Part shown: positions 24,149 through 32,063 of the stretch, in pieces
Layout: each line of letters starts with the position of its first letter
Numbering within the stretch: position 1 is the stretch's first letter
Assembly (NCBI GenBank): GCA_041494805.1
Contig: JBGQBN010000049.1
Location: 1 to 32,063 of the forward strand
Direction: 5' to 3'
Origin: JBGQBN01 sp041494805
GTDB taxonomy: Bacteria > Acidobacteriota > Terriglobia > Terriglobales > Acidobacteriaceae
Length of the DNA: 32,063 nucleotides
Translations under genes and position numbers: made by a program
The notes under the pieces: model-generated
The model's input: the letters and a program-made list of their open reading frames with translations, nothing else
Told to the model about the DNA's origin: nothing
The model's database searches: none

Positions 24149-24592
24149 ATGAGTACCAGCCCGGTCCACCGCGAGCGCCGAGCGGCGCAACGCTTTGACT
24201 TTCACCTTCCTGTTTCCATCTGCTTGCCCGGCAGCGACCGTCGAGGATCTGGTTTTACCCAGGACTTGAGCGCGCGCGGAGCACTGATATGCACCGACTT
24301 CCCGCTCTCGGAGGGTGATGCCGTGGAACTGACGCTGGTCATGCCCTCAGAGATCACGCTGGCCGACAACATGCGCATCCGCTGTCGCGGCACGGTGCTG
24401 CGCCCGGCCCAGTCCGCCAAGTCCGGAGTTGCGGTTCATTTGGAAGGGTACGAATTCCTGCCCGCTGCCGAGGCTGTGATGGATGCTTCCGGAGCCTTCG
24501 ATCGCATCTCCGCCTTGCACGAGCATCCCCAGGAAAAAGATGCTGAAATGACTCCCCATACATTTCATGCCCGGAGTGCCACACTAGCCTGA
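24149..24592 (+). CDS. Single PilZ-domain protein
   Basis: 147 residues. RRAAQRFDFHLPVSICLPG (positions ~10-28) with the paired-Arg start, then TQDLSARGALICTDFPL, and SGVAVHLEGYEFL form one PilZ domain of about 100 residues. The RxxxR and (D/N)xSxxG elements needed for c-di-GMP binding appear present (RRAAQR; DLSARG). The last 35 residues are polar and unrelated. Upstream of the CpaE-like gene on the same strand, 285 bases away, so not clearly in one operon. Probably a c-di-GMP-responsive regulator; target unknown. Confidence 0.8.
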   Translation: MSTSPVHRERRAAQRFDFHLPVSICLPGSDRRGSGFTQDLSARGALICTDFPLSEGDAVELTLVMPSEITLADNMRIRCRGTVLRPAQSAKSGVAVHLEGYEFLPAAEAVMDASGAFDRISALHEHPQEKDAEMTPHTFHARSATLA

Positions 24593-24877
24593 GCCGGAAA
24601 ACGCCCTAAATCACGGTTCCACGCGCATTCCCAGCGGGGCGCGGGCTTTGCCCGGCTTTCCCCTTTTCAATCCGACCGCTTTCGCATAGAATACCCAGCA
24701 CCGGGGACACGTCTTCACGCAGGGACGCCCGCTGTTGCCTGTCCTTACGTTTTCCACTTCGAACATGGGGTTTGGCGTAAGGGGAACTTTTCTCATGAGG
24801 AACGGTTACCAAGGTCACTTGGCGCAGCCAGCATCCCTTCATAACATGCAGACGGGGGAACAAGTGAGGACCCAGCC
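24593..24877. other. 285-base spacer with an unresolved small open frame
   Basis: No gene is assured here. On the minus strand 24611-24796 could encode 61 basic residues (MRKVPLTPNPMFEVENV...) with CVKTCPRCW, a CxxxCxxC pattern, but no ribosome site precedes its ATG and another frame is open across the same bases. The last ~20 bases hold the GTGAGG ribosome site of the CpaE-like gene. I see no riboswitch I can name. Confidence 0.3.
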
Positions 24878-26113
24878 ATGAACGGCATAGCCGTCGCCCT
24901 TCTAACCGAGGACAAAGAACGGCTTTCGGTGCTCCAGCATCGTCTGGAAAGCACCCAGATGGGCCGTAATGTCTTCAGTCATGTCGGGTTCCCCACTAGC
25001 TCGACGGACGCCGTCGTACGCCAGATCCAGGACGTCCGGGCCGAAGTGGTGCTGGTGGATATTGACCCCCGGAACACTCAGCCTGCCATCCATGCCATCG
25101 AACTGATCCGCGCCACCACCAGTGACATCGCCATCTTCGCCGTTGGCGAGATGACTCATCCCCCCAGCATCGTCTCCGCCATGCGTGCCGGGGCGGGAGA
25201 ATATCTCGAAACCAACCCAACTATTCCGGCCATGGTCGAAGCGTTTACCCGTTTCGCCGCGTCGCGGGGCAAGAGCCGAACTTCTTCGGGACGCGCCCGG
25301 GTGTTCGCAGTGACCAACGCCAAGGGCGGAGCCGGCGCAACCACGGTTGCGGTGAACACGGCCATAGCCCTGCAGGAATCTCACGGCGGAGTGCTGCTCG
25401 CGGATTTCGCACCCCTGGGACATGCAGCGCTTCATCTGAACGTGCGCCCAGCCTTCGGCGTCACCGACGCCCTGCAGAACTTGCACCGCCTGGATACGTC
25501 ATTGCTGGACGGCCTGATGACCCATTGCAAGGGTGGCCTGCAACTGCTGGCGGGTACGCAACAGCCGCACTCGCTGTCGCCCACTGCCTCCGAGCTGGCC
25601 CGGCTTTTCGATCTTCTGGTGTCGCACTTCCGCTACGTGGTAGTGGATTGCTCCGGACGCCTGGACCAGACCGCCCGCCTTCTCTGTGATCTGTCGAATG
25701 CAGTCCTACTCGTGGCTCAAGCCGATGTCGTCTCCCTGTGGAGCGCGAACCGCGTGCGCACGTTTCTGGAAGAAGGCGCCGGCCGCGACCGGGTTCGCCT
25801 GGTGCTCAACCGTTACAAGAAGATTCCGGGTTTCACCGACGAAGATGTCGAAAAGGCGACGAACTGCAAGCTTCTCTGGAAGCTTCCCAACAATTTCCAA
25901 TCGATAGCGCCCGCCATCGATAAGGGGGTTCCTGTGGCACTCCAGGAGAGCCTGGATGTAGGCCGTTCCTTCCGCTCGCTGGCGGCGGCCCTGGCGGACG
26001 CGTCCGCCACCACGGAAGGCTCCCTGGACCTCGCCTATCAGCATGACAAGACGGATGCCAAGAAGAAGCCCACCGGCCGCCTGTTGATCACACCCTTGCG
26101 CGCAGGCCAGTAA
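24878..26113 (+). CDS. CpaE/TadZ-like pilus-assembly ATPase
   Basis: 411 residues. Residues 1-125 resemble a receiver domain (VALLTEDKERLSVLQ, VVLVDIDP with Asp61, MRAGAGEYLETN). Residues 140-390 are a ParA/MinD-type ATPase: deviant Walker A TNAKGGAGATT with signature Lys149 but Ala where the P-loop Lys normally stands, as in many CpaE/TadZ proteins; then VVVDCSGRLDQ (Walker B region) and LVLNRYKK. TadZ proteins mark the cell pole for Flp/Tad pilus assembly. No other tad gene is visible within the window, so it is either at the edge of such a locus or an orphan. Start has GTGAGG upstream. Confidence 0.85.
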   Translation: MNGIAVALLTEDKERLSVLQHRLESTQMGRNVFSHVGFPTSSTDAVVRQIQDVRAEVVLVDIDPRNTQPAIHAIELIRATTSDIAIFAVGEMTHPPSIVSAMRAGAGEYLETNPTIPAMVEAFTRFAASRGKSRTSSGRARVFAVTNAKGGAGATTVAVNTAIALQESHGGVLLADFAPLGHAALHLNVRPAFGVTDALQNLHRLDTSLLDGLMTHCKGGLQLLAGTQQPHSLSPTASELARLFDLLVSHFRYVVVDCSGRLDQTARLLCDLSNAVLLVAQADVVSLWSANRVRTFLEEGAGRDRVRLVLNRYKKIPGFTDEDVEKATNCKLLWKLPNNFQSIAPAIDKGVPVALQESLDVGRSFRSLAAALADASATTEGSLDLAYQHDKTDAKKKPTGRLLITPLRAGQ

Positions 26114-26282
26114 TCGGCCCCCATGAGGTTCCCGCCCGCCGCAGTTCTCCTTAACAAGCTGCCAATTGCCGCGGGAATTTGGGCTTACAATGGATACGAA
26201 CGAGTAGTTGCTCGGGCGCGCTAAGAGGAGTGGTAGTCGTCGTTAGCCTGCCCCCGGTTAGCTGCTCGCGGAGAGACCCGAG

Positions 26283-27188
26283 ATGGAGAAAGCTGTTCCC
26301 CTGCAGCGCATCTCGCTCGCGAATATCCTCGTCGCCACTGATTTTTCTTCCGCCTCGCAGGCGGCGCTTCTCTACGCGCTCTCCATCGTGCGGCAATATC
26401 AGAGCACACTGTATCTGGCTCACATCGTCCGCCCCGAGCTGCTGCATCGTGCCGACTCCGACGCCGTGGGTTCCGCGGTCCGTCAAGCGTGGCGCGACGG
26501 GCAGCGCCTGACCACGGACTTGCTTGTTTCCGGCCACCTTCGCGGCATCAACCACAAACTGCTGGTGGAGCAGGGTGAGATTTGGGAGCGCCTGTCTCTC
26601 CTGATTCAGCACAACAACATTGACATGATCGTCGTGGGAACTCGCGGACGGACCGGCCTGGCCAAGGTATTACTCGGCTCGGTGGCGGAACGCATCTTTC
26701 GCCAATCCCCTTGCCCGGTCTTGACCGTTGGGCCTCGCACCCCGGCGCCGGCCACACAGGAACCGGGACTGCGTCGCATCCTCTGCGCGACTGATTTCAC
26801 GCCGCAATCTCTGCACGCCGCCGCCTATGCGCTCTCGCTGGCCAAGCAGTATCACGCGCACCTTATGCTGCTGCACGTGATTCACGAACCTCCAGCCGAT
26901 TCGACTCTCCACAAGGGACGGCTGCTCGAGGAAGCCAAGACCCGGCTGCGCACACTCATCCCGGCGGACTCCGGCCTGCAATTCGAACCCGAATTCATCG
27001 TGGGCTTCGGGACGCCCGGCACTCGCATCCTGGATGTTGCCGCAGAAAAGGCTCCGGAACTGATTGTGCTGGGCGTAACCCATGTGGGGGAAGGCGCCTT
27101 CGCCAGCCGCCGCTGGACCACGGCTTCCGAAGTTACGGGTAAGGCCCTCTGCCCTGTGCTCACGGTGCGAGATCCTGCCCACAAGTGA
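26283..27188 (+). CDS. Tandem-domain universal stress protein
   Basis: 301 residues with two UspA domains. Domain 1 (about 10-150) has ILVATDFSSASQAALLYAL and the ATP-site pattern GTRGRTGLAKVLLGSVAERIFRQSPCPVLTVGP. Domain 2 (about 160-298) has ILCATDFTPQSLHAAAYALSLAKQY, but its C-terminal loop reads GVTHVGEGAFASRRWTTASEVTGKALCPVLTVR, which lacks the clean G-x2-G-x9-G(S/T) pattern, so it is probably non-binding. A TACAAT box near 26187 may belong to its promoter; otherwise the 169-base gap before it shows nothing clear. Confidence 0.92.
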   Translation: MEKAVPLQRISLANILVATDFSSASQAALLYALSIVRQYQSTLYLAHIVRPELLHRADSDAVGSAVRQAWRDGQRLTTDLLVSGHLRGINHKLLVEQGEIWERLSLLIQHNNIDMIVVGTRGRTGLAKVLLGSVAERIFRQSPCPVLTVGPRTPAPATQEPGLRRILCATDFTPQSLHAAAYALSLAKQYHAHLMLLHVIHEPPADSTLHKGRLLEEAKTRLRTLIPADSGLQFEPEFIVGFGTPGTRILDVAAEKAPELIVLGVTHVGEGAFASRRWTTASEVTGKALCPVLTVRDPAHK

Positions 27189-27234
27189 TCTCGAGGATGG
27201 CGCCGCGACGAGTCGCCTGTTTCTTGGCAGACTC

Positions 27235-28896
27235 TCAATTTGAAACTCTGAAGACGTAGAGTGAATGATCGAGCATCTCCGGTGGACCATACCGCAGCAG
27301 CCAACGATAACCGCCTGGGTCCTTCAGGAACTGCCCCGAGAGGCTGGTCGCACTCACAATCACCGTCCCCGTGACCCGCTCGTTCTCCCCAAGTGGGTGA
27401 GCCTTGATTCCGTACACCGCCGGATCCACACTGCCGAAATAGGCAAGCCATATCTGTTCTGCCGGATGGTCACGCTCGTATTGGCGCACCGCAAGCAGGC
27501 CCTGCCCCCAATCAAGATTGCTGTCGGTAAGCAAACGATAACTCTCGGCTGGACGCACAAATATGTTGAAGTACGAGAGATACCCCGGCGCATAACGCAG
27601 CGCATCCGCGGCATTCACTGCGACCAGCAGCACCAGCAGCACCATAGCAGCACGCTTCTCGCGGGCACGCTCCCACACGGCGCCCGCGAACAGCAGAGCG
27701 AACGGATAAACCGCCAGGATGTGCCTTTCCCCCAGATCGAAACGCGAAAAGACCGCGAGCAGCAGATAGAGCGCGGGAAAGGACGAAATAATCCAAAGAT
27801 CATTGAGCAGAAGATCATTGGGCACAAGATCGTTGGACACGCGCAGCCTTCGCGACCCGGCGAGCGCCAGCCCGGCAAGACACAAGATCAGCACCACCGT
27901 GGGCCATTTCAACAGAATGACTACCGGGTAGTATGACTTCCAACCACCGGCCTGCGTAAGCTTGCCCAGGAAGAATGCCGGCATCCCGTGGCGGTTGTGC
28001 CGGACTACGGTTCTGAACCCTTCCAGATACTCGCCCGCCGGGACCAGCACACTGAAGTTCAGGCGGCTTCGGACACCTGTGTATGTAATGTCCGGGCGAT
28101 TCGGAAATGTGGTGATGAGTTGTCCGTTGCGCTGGGTTAACCGCGAAACATGGAAGAAATATCCGGCCCAGACGACCAGCACTGCAACCACCGCCGCCGC
28201 AAACATCTTTCCCCAGTTCCATCTCCGCGGATTGGCAACGACTCCTTCCTGCTTCAGCACCAGCATCCATCCAATCGCCACAACAAACATGACGGGCGCG
28301 GAAAATTTCGCCAGCAGCATCAATCCCAGCAGCAAACCGAGATGTGCGGTATGTAAAGCCGAAGGATTCTTCCTCCATTTCACCAGTTGCGCCGCGGCGG
28401 CGAAGATCAGGAGCGCGGCCACGCCATCCGTGGTTGCGACTGAGAAGTGCGCGATCATGGACGGAGAGAAGCAAAAAAGGCCCAGGGCCAGGTTGGCCGC
28501 GCCTTCGGAAAACAGGCGCCGCGCGGTCGTCCACAGCACACAGCCGAGGATCAATCCCAGGATTAGATTCATACTGCGCGCGCGCTGCGCCAGGGGCTCC
28601 GGGGCAGGCTCCATTCGTGTGGCGCGCCACGCCTCGGGCAAACGCTCTACGTCAATTTGCCATTGCTCAGCCAGAAGCGGTAACGTGCACCAAAGGCGGG
28701 CAAGGGGAGTGTGGTCGTTCCACTGTTCGAACCGGTTGTTGCGCCAGGCATCCAGGCCTCCAGCAATGTCCACCGGTTCGTCGAAGGTCACCGATTGGGT
28801 GCGGATGAACCAGGCACACTGCGCAAGGTAGGCCAAGAGCAAGAAACCGGGCAGAAACCACCGCAGGCCCCTCCGTCGCTTGGACGAGGCACGCAT
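27235..28896 (-). CDS. GT39-type membrane glycosyltransferase (PMT/ArnT-like)
   Basis: 553 residues from ATG 28896 (RASSKRRRGLRWFLPGFLLLAY: basic residues then first membrane helix); the frame is open 58 codons further upstream but that stretch looks non-coding. About ten or more hydrophobic segments follow. The first outer loop has TFDEP with Asp39-Glu40, the acidic catalytic pair of this fold, and later HTPLARL and WARxxxxx-type loops; the tail has LLTDSNLDWGQGLLAVRQY. Such enzymes move a sugar from a polyprenyl-phosphate donor to protein or lipid. It is divergent from the donor-synthase gene at 29152, which fits that role. Confidence 0.85.
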   Translation of the reverse strand: MRASSKRRRGLRWFLPGFLLLAYLAQCAWFIRTQSVTFDEPVDIAGGLDAWRNNRFEQWNDHTPLARLWCTLPLLAEQWQIDVERLPEAWRATRMEPAPEPLAQRARSMNLILGLILGCVLWTTARRLFSEGAANLALGLFCFSPSMIAHFSVATTDGVAALLIFAAAAQLVKWRKNPSALHTAHLGLLLGLMLLAKFSAPVMFVVAIGWMLVLKQEGVVANPRRWNWGKMFAAAVVAVLVVWAGYFFHVSRLTQRNGQLITTFPNRPDITYTGVRSRLNFSVLVPAGEYLEGFRTVVRHNRHGMPAFFLGKLTQAGGWKSYYPVVILLKWPTVVLILCLAGLALAGSRRLRVSNDLVPNDLLLNDLWIISSFPALYLLLAVFSRFDLGERHILAVYPFALLFAGAVWERAREKRAAMVLLVLLVAVNAADALRYAPGYLSYFNIFVRPAESYRLLTDSNLDWGQGLLAVRQYERDHPAEQIWLAYFGSVDPAVYGIKAHPLGENERVTGTVIVSATSLSGQFLKDPGGYRWLLRYGPPEMLDHSLYVFRVSN

Positions 28897-29151
28897 GGGG
28901 GCCTTGGCCGCGGTGTGATCTTCCCGTGACGGTCCATGATCATGATAAGGACTGGTGATATGTGATTCTCCAAACTTCAAACCGCTGTCGAGCGCAGTGA
29001 ACCTGCAGGCCTTACTCGCACCGGCTGTTCTCGTTGTTCGGGCAACAACAATATAATCCAGCGACCCCACTCAACCGGGACGAAAACACGAGCAGCGCAG
29101 GAACTCGCGCACAAAAGTTGCGGCCATCAAGTAAACTCTCCTCGGACTTGC

Positions 29152-29841
29152 ATGAGACTGAGCGTCATTGCGCCCACTTACAACGAGGCAGAGAACATTT
29201 GTCCCCTGATTGAGGCGCTGCGAACAGCCTTGCAAGGCATCGATTACGAGATTGTCATCAGCGACGACGACTCGCCTGACCTTACATGGGCGATAGCAGG
29301 CGAAATCGCACAGGCCGACGCGAGAATCCGGGTCTTGCGCAGGAACAAGAACCGCGGGCTGGGGGCCGCAGTCATTGACGCCTTCAGCTGCGCCCGCGGC
29401 GAAGTATTGGCGTGCATCGACGGAGACCTGCAGCACGACCCCGGAATTCTCCCCAAGATGTTGGCCGAGCTGGAGGGTGGCGCCGATCTCGTCGTGGGCA
29501 GCAGATACACTGCCGGAGGCGGTGTCAGCAGTTGGAATTGGATTCGCCGCCTGGAGTCGCAAGTTGCCACCAAGATGGCGCAAGCGCTGCTGGGAGTTGC
29601 CTTGTGCGATCCCATGTCGGGCTACTTCATGCTGCGGCGGGAGGATTTCCTGCGCGTGCGCGGCCAGTTGAATGCCGAGGGCTTTAAGATCCTTCTGGAA
29701 ATCGTCTCCCGCCTGAAGCCACAGCACGTACGTGAGGTCCCGTATGTCTTTCGAGACCGTATCGCTGGACAGTCCAAGCTCTCTGGAGACATTGTTGTGG
29801 ATTACCTGCGGCAGCTCTGGCGATTGCGTCGGCAGCTTTAA
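29152..29841 (+). CDS. Polyprenol-phosphate mannose/glucose synthase (GT2, DPM1-like)
   Basis: 229 residues. VIAPTYNEAENICPLIEAL at the start, ISDDDSPD (Asp38-40), NRGLGAAVIDAF, and CIDGDLQHDP with the DxD-type Asp90/Asp92 are the family core; VVGSRYTAGGGV, DPMSGYFMLRR and PYVFRDRIAGQSKLS complete it. No C-terminal membrane helices, so it is the short soluble or peripheral type that makes the polyprenyl-phosphate sugar used by GT39/GT-C enzymes such as its divergent neighbour. The sugar is inferred. No good ribosome site lies before ATG 29152. Confidence 0.9.
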   Translation: MRLSVIAPTYNEAENICPLIEALRTALQGIDYEIVISDDDSPDLTWAIAGEIAQADARIRVLRRNKNRGLGAAVIDAFSCARGEVLACIDGDLQHDPGILPKMLAELEGGADLVVGSRYTAGGGVSSWNWIRRLESQVATKMAQALLGVALCDPMSGYFMLRREDFLRVRGQLNAEGFKILLEIVSRLKPQHVREVPYVFRDRIAGQSKLSGDIVVDYLRQLWRLRRQL

Positions 29842-29906
29842 CCTCCATCCTCAACTCGCTTGTTATTGACGGGCTCCGGTTGTGACTGTCATGCTTGAAA
29901 CCGGCA

Positions 29907-32063
29907 ATGGGAGTAGCCAAGCTAATTTTCGGCGCACCAGACGCCTCAGTCGCGCGGGACAACCGGGGGCAGGCGGAACAGCCCTTGCCACGACCCGACG
30001 CGGCCTCGCTCCTGCGGGTCGCAGTGTGGTTCGCTGTGGTCACTGGATTGGTGGAGGGCGCGGGCCTCCTCCTTTTCCAGAGGATCAACTGGGCGCAATG
30101 GGGGCACATGATCCATGTGTCTCCTGAGATCCTCTGGATTTCACCGCTGGTTGATTTGTTTCTTTTCCTGGTGCTCACCCTCCTCGTCGGCTCGGCCGCA
30201 AGAGTCATCAGGCGCGTCCGTGCCAATTTAGTGCTTGTCTTCCTGCTGACGTTTCTTGCCGTTTATGACTGGCTCACCTTGACCAGACGTCTGAACCGCA
30301 GTGCCTGCGCGTTGCTGGCGCTCGGCGTAGCTGTGGCAATCCAGCGCTGGGTCCGTCAACACGAAAGCTCAGCTCTGCGGTTCTGGAAGAGGACCACACC
30401 ATGGGCCGTGGGAGCCCTTGCTTTGGTAGTCGTATGCGTGCAGGGTGGCGAGTGGTTACGAGAAGAAAGTGCGGTAGCAAACCTGCCGGTCGCTACGCCT
30501 GGCTCACCCAACGTGCTGGTGATCATCGTAGACACGTTGCGTGCCGATCATCTTTCCTCTTACGGATACAGCCGGCCCACCAGTCCTAATGTTGATCGGA
30601 TTGCCGGGCAGGGAGTGCTATTCGAAAATGCCATCTCGACCTGTTCCTGGAGCCTGCCGTCGCATGTTTCGTTGCTGACCGGTCGTTACGTCTTCGACCA
30701 CGGGGTCAGCAACGTGCTGCCCGCACGCTGGTTTTCCGTGGAGGACGCCAGCCTCGGCGGCTTTCCCACTCTAGGCGAAGCTTTGCAGCGGAAGGGATAT
30801 CGGACCGGCGCCTTCTCCGCCAACCGCGCCTATTTTTCGCGTGACCTTGAAGGACGTGGCTTTCTGCATTTCGAGGACTACTTCGATTCAGCCGCTGACA
30901 TGTTCGTGCGAACGCTGTATGGACGGGAGTTCGCGGGACTCTATCTCAATCGGAGCGATCGCAGCCTGGTCACCAGGCTGCTGCGCGGAATGGGATTCAC
31001 CACCCTGGTGGATCATGACGAGGAAGGCTCCGGCAGTTACGGCGGTGGCTTCGGAGTCCGCAAACGCGCCGCAGCGGTTAATGATGAAGCGCTTCGGTGG
31101 ATTCGCCGGGACCGCGAACGCCCGTTTTTCGTGTTCCTGAACTATTTTGACGTACACCATCCCTACGGCGGTCCGCGATCGTATCCCAAACCCGCCTGGA
31201 AACAACAGAGTGCGGTGGATGCGTACGACGACAGTGTGAACTACGTGGATGATTACATTGGAAGGTTGATGCACGAGTTGGACCGCCAGGAGCTGCTGAA
31301 GAACACACTGGTGGTCATCACCTCCGACCACGGAGAGTCATTGGGGCAACACCATTTGAATGCTCATGGACGAATGCTTTATCGGGAACTGGTCCATGTC
31401 CCACTCGTGCTCTGGTATCCCGGCCACCTTCCGGCAGGAATTCGCATTGCCAGGCCAGTGACCAACGCCGCCGTTCCCGCAACCGTAATGGATTTGCTGG
31501 GAATAAGCGAACCAAAGGCGTTCACTATGCCAGCGCTGAATCCGTTGTGGAAGAACCCGGAGGCCACAACCAATTGGCCAGATCCCGTTTCCGAGCTGGC
31601 CCAGAACAAATATCCGGGAAAAGGCGAGGGAGCAGTGGAGCATATGGTCGCCACCGCGAAAGACGGCCCCATGAAGTCGCTGGTTACACCACAGTGGCAC
31701 TTGATTGCGCACAAGAACCTTGGGGTTCAGCTTTACGATTGGGTGCATGATCCTGCGGAGTCGAATAACCTCATCAACACACCGCAAGGCCGTAGTGCGG
31801 CTCTCAGTTTGACGTCGCAGTTGCGGAACATGCTGGCCAAGGTTACGCCCATCAAGCGAAACCAGCGCATGGCTTCAGCCATTCCTCTGCGCAGCGGCAC
31901 TTTTGATTTCAAACCAATGGTTCGTGAGGCATCTGAGCAAGCGCCCGTCGACGATTACTACCGCCTGGCAGCCAAGGCTGGAGCCAAACTAACGATTGAG
32001 GTTCGGGCCGAAAGCCTGAAAACATCCCACCGCTTGGATCCGGTCCTAGCTGTCGAGGACACC
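29907..32063 (+). CDS. Membrane-bound sulfatase/alkaline-phosphatase-superfamily enzyme (3' partial)
   Basis: Open frame of at least 719 codons running off the window. Five membrane helices (about 38-57, 73-93, 103-122, 129-145, 161-178) precede an exported catalytic domain, the layout of LtaS/EptA-type transferases. The catalytic domain is sulfatase-like: NVLVIIVDTLRADHLSSYGY with Asp209, SWSLPSHVSLLTGRY with Ser249 at the usual CxPSR Cys/Ser position, and TSDHGESLGQH with Asp474-His475. His replaces the Arg of CxPSR, so formylglycine formation is doubtful. ATG 29907 is preferred; TTG 29895 is also in frame. It follows the GT2 gene by 65 bases and probably modifies an envelope glycan or lipid. 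The C-terminus beyond ~620 is unrecognised. Confidence 0.85.
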   Translation, partial: MGVAKLIFGAPDASVARDNRGQAEQPLPRPDAASLLRVAVWFAVVTGLVEGAGLLLFQRINWAQWGHMIHVSPEILWISPLVDLFLFLVLTLLVGSAARVIRRVRANLVLVFLLTFLAVYDWLTLTRRLNRSACALLALGVAVAIQRWVRQHESSALRFWKRTTPWAVGALALVVVCVQGGEWLREESAVANLPVATPGSPNVLVIIVDTLRADHLSSYGYSRPTSPNVDRIAGQGVLFENAISTCSWSLPSHVSLLTGRYVFDHGVSNVLPARWFSVEDASLGGFPTLGEALQRKGYRTGAFSANRAYFSRDLEGRGFLHFEDYFDSAADMFVRTLYGREFAGLYLNRSDRSLVTRLLRGMGFTTLVDHDEEGSGSYGGGFGVRKRAAAVNDEALRWIRRDRERPFFVFLNYFDVHHPYGGPRSYPKPAWKQQSAVDAYDDSVNYVDDYIGRLMHELDRQELLKNTLVVITSDHGESLGQHHLNAHGRMLYRELVHVPLVLWYPGHLPAGIRIARPVTNAAVPATVMDLLGISEPKAFTMPALNPLWKNPEATTNWPDPVSELAQNKYPGKGEGAVEHMVATAKDGPMKSLVTPQWHLIAHKNLGVQLYDWVHDPAESNNLINTPQGRSAALSLTSQLRNMLAKVTPIKRNQRMASAIPLRSGTFDFKPMVREASEQAPVDDYYRLAAKAGAKLTIEVRAESLKTSHRLDPVLAVEDT

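Noticed and set aside
24593..24877. c-di-GMP riboswitch before the CpaE-like gene
   Set aside because: A GGGACGC stretch near 24720 recalls part of the GEMM motif, but the conserved receptor and loop sequences and the paired stems are absent.
27962..28831. 289-codon plus-strand frame opposite the GT39 gene
   Set aside because: Arg/Pro/Ala/Ser-rich shadow of a membrane protein; no ribosome site or family.
29842..29906. Frameshift between GT2 and the sulfatase-like gene
   Set aside because: Both frames are complete and end or start properly; the 65-base gap is simply short spacer.
1..32063. tRNA, rRNA, insertion sequence or prophage
   Set aside because: I looked for cloverleaf ends, rRNA stretches, transposase motifs and phage genes and found none; a covariance-model search would settle the tRNA question.

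Overview
The window looks like a chromosomal segment of an Acidobacteriota member (Terriglobia-like). This is inferred from gene content: large receptor-type Ser/Thr kinases with WD40-like or TolB/TPR sensor halves, a long-tailed Hfq relative, several PilZ proteins, a KorDABC oxidoreductase, and the order rpsP-khpA-rimM-trmD-rplS followed by rnhB. Base composition is GC-rich and even. I see no phage genes, insertion sequence, CRISPR array, rRNA or tRNA. Genes are tightly packed and no gene-free gap exceeds about 300 bases.

Layout. (1) 1-7.4 kb: the 3' part of an adenosine deaminase gene meets, tail to tail, a large kinase gene on the minus strand; both seem to lack their usual C-terminal ends at the same point (~459). 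Then come a porin and a small phosphate-binding-like periplasmic protein (+), and a second receptor kinase with TPR repeats (-). (2) 7.5-11.8 kb: the ribosome/tRNA maturation operon rpsP-khpA-rimM-trmD-rplS, a tandem-PilZ gene on the opposite strand, and rnhB. (3) 11.8-18.5 kb: a PIG-L/LmbE deacetylase, an M61 peptidase (-), tmk, holB, an Hfq-like protein, dcd (-) and an HU/IHF-like protein. The four consecutive spacers between tmk and the HU gene each carry a different imperfect palindrome made of degenerate 7-8 base units. (4) 18.5-22.6 kb: an intramembrane site-2 protease, then korD-korA-korB-korC, whose products form one 2-oxoacid:ferredoxin oxidoreductase. (5) 22.6-27.2 kb: an MFS exporter (-), a single-domain PilZ protein, a CpaE/TadZ-like ATPase and a tandem universal stress protein. 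(6) 27.2-32.06 kb: a membrane GT39-type glycosyltransferase (-), a polyprenol-phosphate mannose synthase-like GT2 and a five-helix membrane sulfatase-like enzyme that runs off the window. The last three fit a lipid-linked sugar and envelope glycan modification cassette.

Points most worth a second look: the family of unit-built palindromes at 15.4-18.0 kb; the double truncation at ~459; an apparent ATC start codon for rimM; -10 boxes placed so that tmk and the LmbE gene would be leaderless; and a repeat-containing leader before korD. Homology calls come from recognising motifs by eye, with no database search.
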